A stretch of DNA of 33,699 nucleotides from UBA7236 sp044227505. GTDB taxonomy: Bacteria; Bacteroidota; Bacteroidia; Chitinophagales; BACL12. The translations under genes and the position numbers were made by a program. Positions 31,621 to 33,699 of the stretch are shown piece by piece (position 1 is the first letter of the stretch; the number at the start of each line of letters is the position of its first letter). The notes under the pieces are model-generated. The model was not told where the DNA came from and made no database searches. It saw nothing but the letters and a program-made list of their open reading frames with translations. The DNA lies in NCBI GenBank assembly GCA_044227505.1, contig JBGAWP010000042.1, forward strand, positions 1-33,699, written 5' to 3'.

Positions 31621-31838
31621 GTGATTTAATCCAACCGGCTAAAGCCGGGGGTTATTATTTAATATGCATATTTAAATTTTGAATAATCAATAGCCCCCGG
31701 CTTCAGCCGGGGGTTTATTTAATATGAATATTTATTTTTTGAATAATCAATAGCCCCGGCTTCAGCCGGGGGTTTATTTAATATGAATATTTATTTTTTG
31801 AATAATCAATAGCCCCCGGCTTCAGCCGGGGGCTATTG
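31621..31838. repeat. REP-like 60-bp tandem array, four hairpins
   Basis: Units begin about 31621, 31681, 31741 and 31800 (period 60, 60, 59). Each holds a GC-rich hairpin in AT-rich linker. Unit 1: CCGGC-TAAA-GCCGG (31635-31648). Units 2-4: CCCCCGGC-TTCA-GCCGGGGG (31694-31713), the same minus one C (31754-31772), and a 14-bp stem at 31807-31820/31825-31838. Each hairpin of units 2-4 is preceded by AATAG. Confidence 0.9.
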
Positions 31839-31908
31839 AAAGATTGTAAATAATTCGTAAATACTTTAAATTTTTTTAAAACTGCAAAATATTAGCAGCA
31901 TGTACTTA

Positions 31909-31916
31909 TATTTTTG
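31909..31916 (+). promoter_or_regulatory. -7 element of the barrel-protein operon
   Basis: TATTTTTG matches TAnnTTTG; predicted start about 31921, leader about 37 nt to the ATG at 31958. Confidence 0.5.
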
Positions 31917-31957
31917 CTCAGGTATTAACAAGAAAACAAACAACCATAAAAGTTAAA

Positions 31958-32899
31958 ATGAAAAAAATAAGCTACTTATTACTATGTATTACAGTCATTT
32001 CATTCGAAATGAGTGCGCAAACCCCGTCAGATGCCGTGTTGATGAATCCCGGTCAGTTCTGTGGAGGTATTTTTTATAACAACTCCTCTGCATCCGAATA
32101 TTGGCAAGGAGATTCTTTATTGGAAAACGGAAATGTGGGGACTTTAACCAGTCAGTCCATTTCTGCAGGTTTTACACTTGGGATAATAAAAAATCTTAAT
32201 ATGTATGCCAGTTTACCCTGGGTAAAAAACAGCCCTAGTGCTGGTTTTGTGGAAGGAACCTCCGGAATTCAGGATTTTATGCTCGCTGCCAAATATCAAT
32301 TTTTGGATAAAAAAATTGGTGCGGGTAATTTCAATGCGCTGATTTCAGCAACTGGAACATTACCGGCTTCCCAATATATACCTGAACACCCCTACTCTAT
32401 AGGTTTAGGATGTGCAGATGGAATTGGCCGATTGATCCTGGCATATAAATCAGACATGGGCATTTTCGCAAAAACGCAAGGCGGCTACCATATTCGCGGA
32501 AATTCCGAATTGGTGAGAGTATATTATTATACGTATGACGAGGCATTTTATTCCAACAAAGTTGATATGCCAAGTGCTATCGATTATTCTGCTACCGTAG
32601 GTTATATCACAAAAGATAATTTAACTTTCAAAGCAGAGGCGGAATTTTCAACCTTTAATTCATTAGGTGGATTTGATATTCGTCCATGGGATCAAGGTTT
32701 TCCATCAAATGAAATGGATGCCATGCGTATTGGAGCAAATTTTCAATACATTCCTGAATATGCAAAAGGTCTTGGTCTACACTTAAATACCGCATATACA
32801 TTATCCGGCAGAAATGTTTGGAAAACATTCAATATTGGCGGTGGAATTACTTATTTCTTCAATATTTGGAACAAGGAAGAAAAAACTCCTGCAGAATAA
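31958..32899 (+). CDS. outer-membrane beta-barrel protein (phenol-MetA/transporter-like)
   Basis: 313 residues with a signal peptide (MKKISYLLLCITVISFEMSAQ). The mature part is a chain of amphipathic strands: SISAGFTLGIIKNLNMYASLPWVKN, GTSGIQDFMLAAKYQFLDKK, NALISATGTLPASQY, and a final GGGITYFFN. The pattern of a conserved LP...SG..D..L..KY block resembles the Phenol_MetA_deg family of outer-membrane channels, but this is a pattern impression without a search. The next gene on the same strand starts 36 bp later, a lipoprotein with haloperoxidase-like sequence, so they may act together at the envelope. Substrate unknown. Confidence 0.7.
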   Translation: MKKISYLLLCITVISFEMSAQTPSDAVLMNPGQFCGGIFYNNSSASEYWQGDSLLENGNVGTLTSQSISAGFTLGIIKNLNMYASLPWVKNSPSAGFVEGTSGIQDFMLAAKYQFLDKKIGAGNFNALISATGTLPASQYIPEHPYSIGLGCADGIGRLILAYKSDMGIFAKTQGGYHIRGNSELVRVYYYTYDEAFYSNKVDMPSAIDYSATVGYITKDNLTFKAEAEFSTFNSLGGFDIRPWDQGFPSNEMDAMRIGANFQYIPEYAKGLGLHLNTAYTLSGRNVWKTFNIGGGITYFFNIWNKEEKTPAE

Positions 32900-32935
32900 T
32901 TTATTTATTTAAACATTATCAATTAAAAAAATAAT

Positions 32936-33699
32936 ATGAAAAACAATTTAATATTGACTACACTTATTTCGGCAAGTGTTTTCATTTTTTCTTCTTGTGA
33001 AAATGAGATACCAGGTGGTATCAGTTATGAAGCCTATACTTTTAGCTCACTTAGTGAAGATGGTGGAAATTGGAAACCAATTTTACTTACCTCAGGTGCT
33101 GATGTTGCAATTCCGGCTCCAGCAGATGTTACATCTTCCGAATATCTGGCGGAATTAGCGGAAGTAAAATCATTAAGCAGCTCTCTATCTGCAGATCAAC
33201 AAGAAATAGTTGATTATTGGGGAAATAATACGGCAGTGCGTTGGATGGAAATTGCGGAAACACTGGTAGCAAAATATAATTTGCCTCCTGATCCTGGTCC
33301 GGAAGGAAATTATCCTCCACCTACGGCATCTCCGCTCACGAGCGATTTCCCATTTGCACATCCACCATTCGCAAATAGAATGTATGCTCACCTTAGTGCA
33401 TCTTTTTACGATGCAGTTATAAGTGCCTGGCATTATAAATTTACCTATAACCGCCCGGCAATTTATTTAACTGACGGAAGCATTGAGCAGGCATATCCAA
33501 AAAATAATATTCCTTCTTATCCATCTGAAGATGCTGCAATTGCTTATTCAGCTCAAAAAATATTATCCTTTTTATTCCCAAATGACGTTGCATTTATTAC
33601 AGAAAAAGCACAGGAATGCCGCGATTCAAGAAAATGGGCCGGACTTGCTACTGAAAGTGACCTCGTTGCAGGCGATTCAATAGGTAGTTATGTTTCCCA
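32936..33699 (+). CDS. PAP2/vanadium haloperoxidase-like lipoprotein (5' part, cut by window edge)
   Basis: 254 codons are visible from the ATG at 32936 and run open to the window end. The signal MKNNLILTTLISASVFIFSSC has a lipobox FSSC. The segment WGNNTAVRWMEIA (about 79-91) and FANRMYAHLSASFYDAVISAWHYKFTYNRP (about 141-170) match the N-terminal helices of the vanadium-dependent haloperoxidase/PAP2 superfamily as found in Bacteroidota, including the conserved K and R of the KxxxxxxRP motif in shortened form. The catalytic C-terminal motifs (SGH, RxxxGxH) lie outside. Whether it is a phosphatase or haloperoxidase cannot be told. Confidence 0.72.
   Translation, partial: MKNNLILTTLISASVFIFSSCENEIPGGISYEAYTFSSLSEDGGNWKPILLTSGADVAIPAPADVTSSEYLAELAEVKSLSSSLSADQQEIVDYWGNNTAVRWMEIAETLVAKYNLPPDPGPEGNYPPPTASPLTSDFPFAHPPFANRMYAHLSASFYDAVISAWHYKFTYNRPAIYLTDGSIEQAYPKNNIPSYPSEDAAIAYSAQKILSFLFPNDVAFITEKAQECRDSRKWAGLATESDLVAGDSIGSYVS

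Larger units (their letters stand above)
31269..31957. other. 689-bp AT-rich spacer with REP-like array
   Basis: 31300-31590 is strongly AT-rich with no gene seen. It contains a small hairpin GGGCTAAAGCCC (31597-31608), the tandem array (31621-31838) and the promoter of the downstream gene (31909-31916). Confidence 0.7.

Noticed and set aside
31621..31838. CRISPR-like repeat array
   Set aside because: The units are contiguous 60-bp tandem copies with no unique spacers, the repeats are REP-like hairpins, and no cas gene is present.

Overview
The window looks like a chromosomal segment of an AT-rich, free-living member of the Bacteroidota, perhaps a Chitinophagales- or Saprospirales-like lineage; the exact order cannot be fixed from sequence alone. 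The reasons are a type IX secretion sorting tail (17612-18793), repeated TAnnTTTG -7 promoter elements typical of this phylum, mostly weak or absent Shine-Dalgarno sites, a DUF5683 protein inside a parAB-dapB operon, DUF983 and GIN/DUF2807 proteins, and a small (about 96 nt) SRP RNA. Most genes are housekeeping; the unusual content lies in the spacers.

Layout. 1-4763 (minus): ccmE (a Cys-type variant), ccmF/ccsA, a Rossmann/DUF2520 protein, a 2Fe-2S ferredoxin, iscX and a truncated UbiA prenyltransferase. 5114-6349 (plus): ornithine aminotransferase. 6451-7748 (minus): a secreted protein of unknown function and a transaldolase, followed by the SRP RNA gene (minus, 7867-7962). 8306-8680 (plus): DUF983. 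8950-14334 (minus): metal-dependent hydrolase, then parA-parB-DUF5683-dapB-dacB, tightly packed. 14335-15355 is a 1 kb spacer full of repeats. 15356-17485 (plus): an EF-G paralogue with altered GTPase motifs. 17612-22285 (minus): a glycine-rich T9SS cargo protein, then a GIN-domain lipoprotein, an ECF sigma factor and a trans-envelope protein in one transcription unit. 22544-22756: a small basic protein. 22757-23694: a spacer with two near-identical small RNA genes, each behind a sigma-54 type promoter. 23695-26533: guaA and a periplasmic-binding lipoprotein. 26550-30759: divergent speA and arginase-argS. 30831-31838: an HUH (Y1) transposase flanked by REP-like hairpins, including a 60-bp tandem array. 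31958-33699: an outer-membrane barrel protein and a truncated PAP2/haloperoxidase-like lipoprotein.

How the parts fit. The parAB block links chromosome partition with lysine/peptidoglycan precursor synthesis (dapB) and peptidoglycan trimming (dacB). Arginase, ornithine aminotransferase, arginine decarboxylase and ArgS all act on arginine or its product, and the speA/arginase promoters appear to exclude each other physically. The sigma-70 family gene is followed at 6 bp by a protein with a cytoplasmic head, one membrane helix, a long disordered linker and a barrel-like C-terminus, a layout suited to signalling from the outer membrane to a sigma factor.

The best candidate for an undescribed system is the tandem pair of predicted sigma-54 small RNAs at 23045-23104 and 23228-23286. 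They share a 32-nt identical 5' region that starts at the predicted start sites, followed by structure-conserving divergence and U-run terminators. Other notable patterns are start codons sitting almost on the predicted transcription starts (leaderless mRNAs), a family of 7-bp-period repeats confined to spacers, and a perfect 64-bp palindrome.
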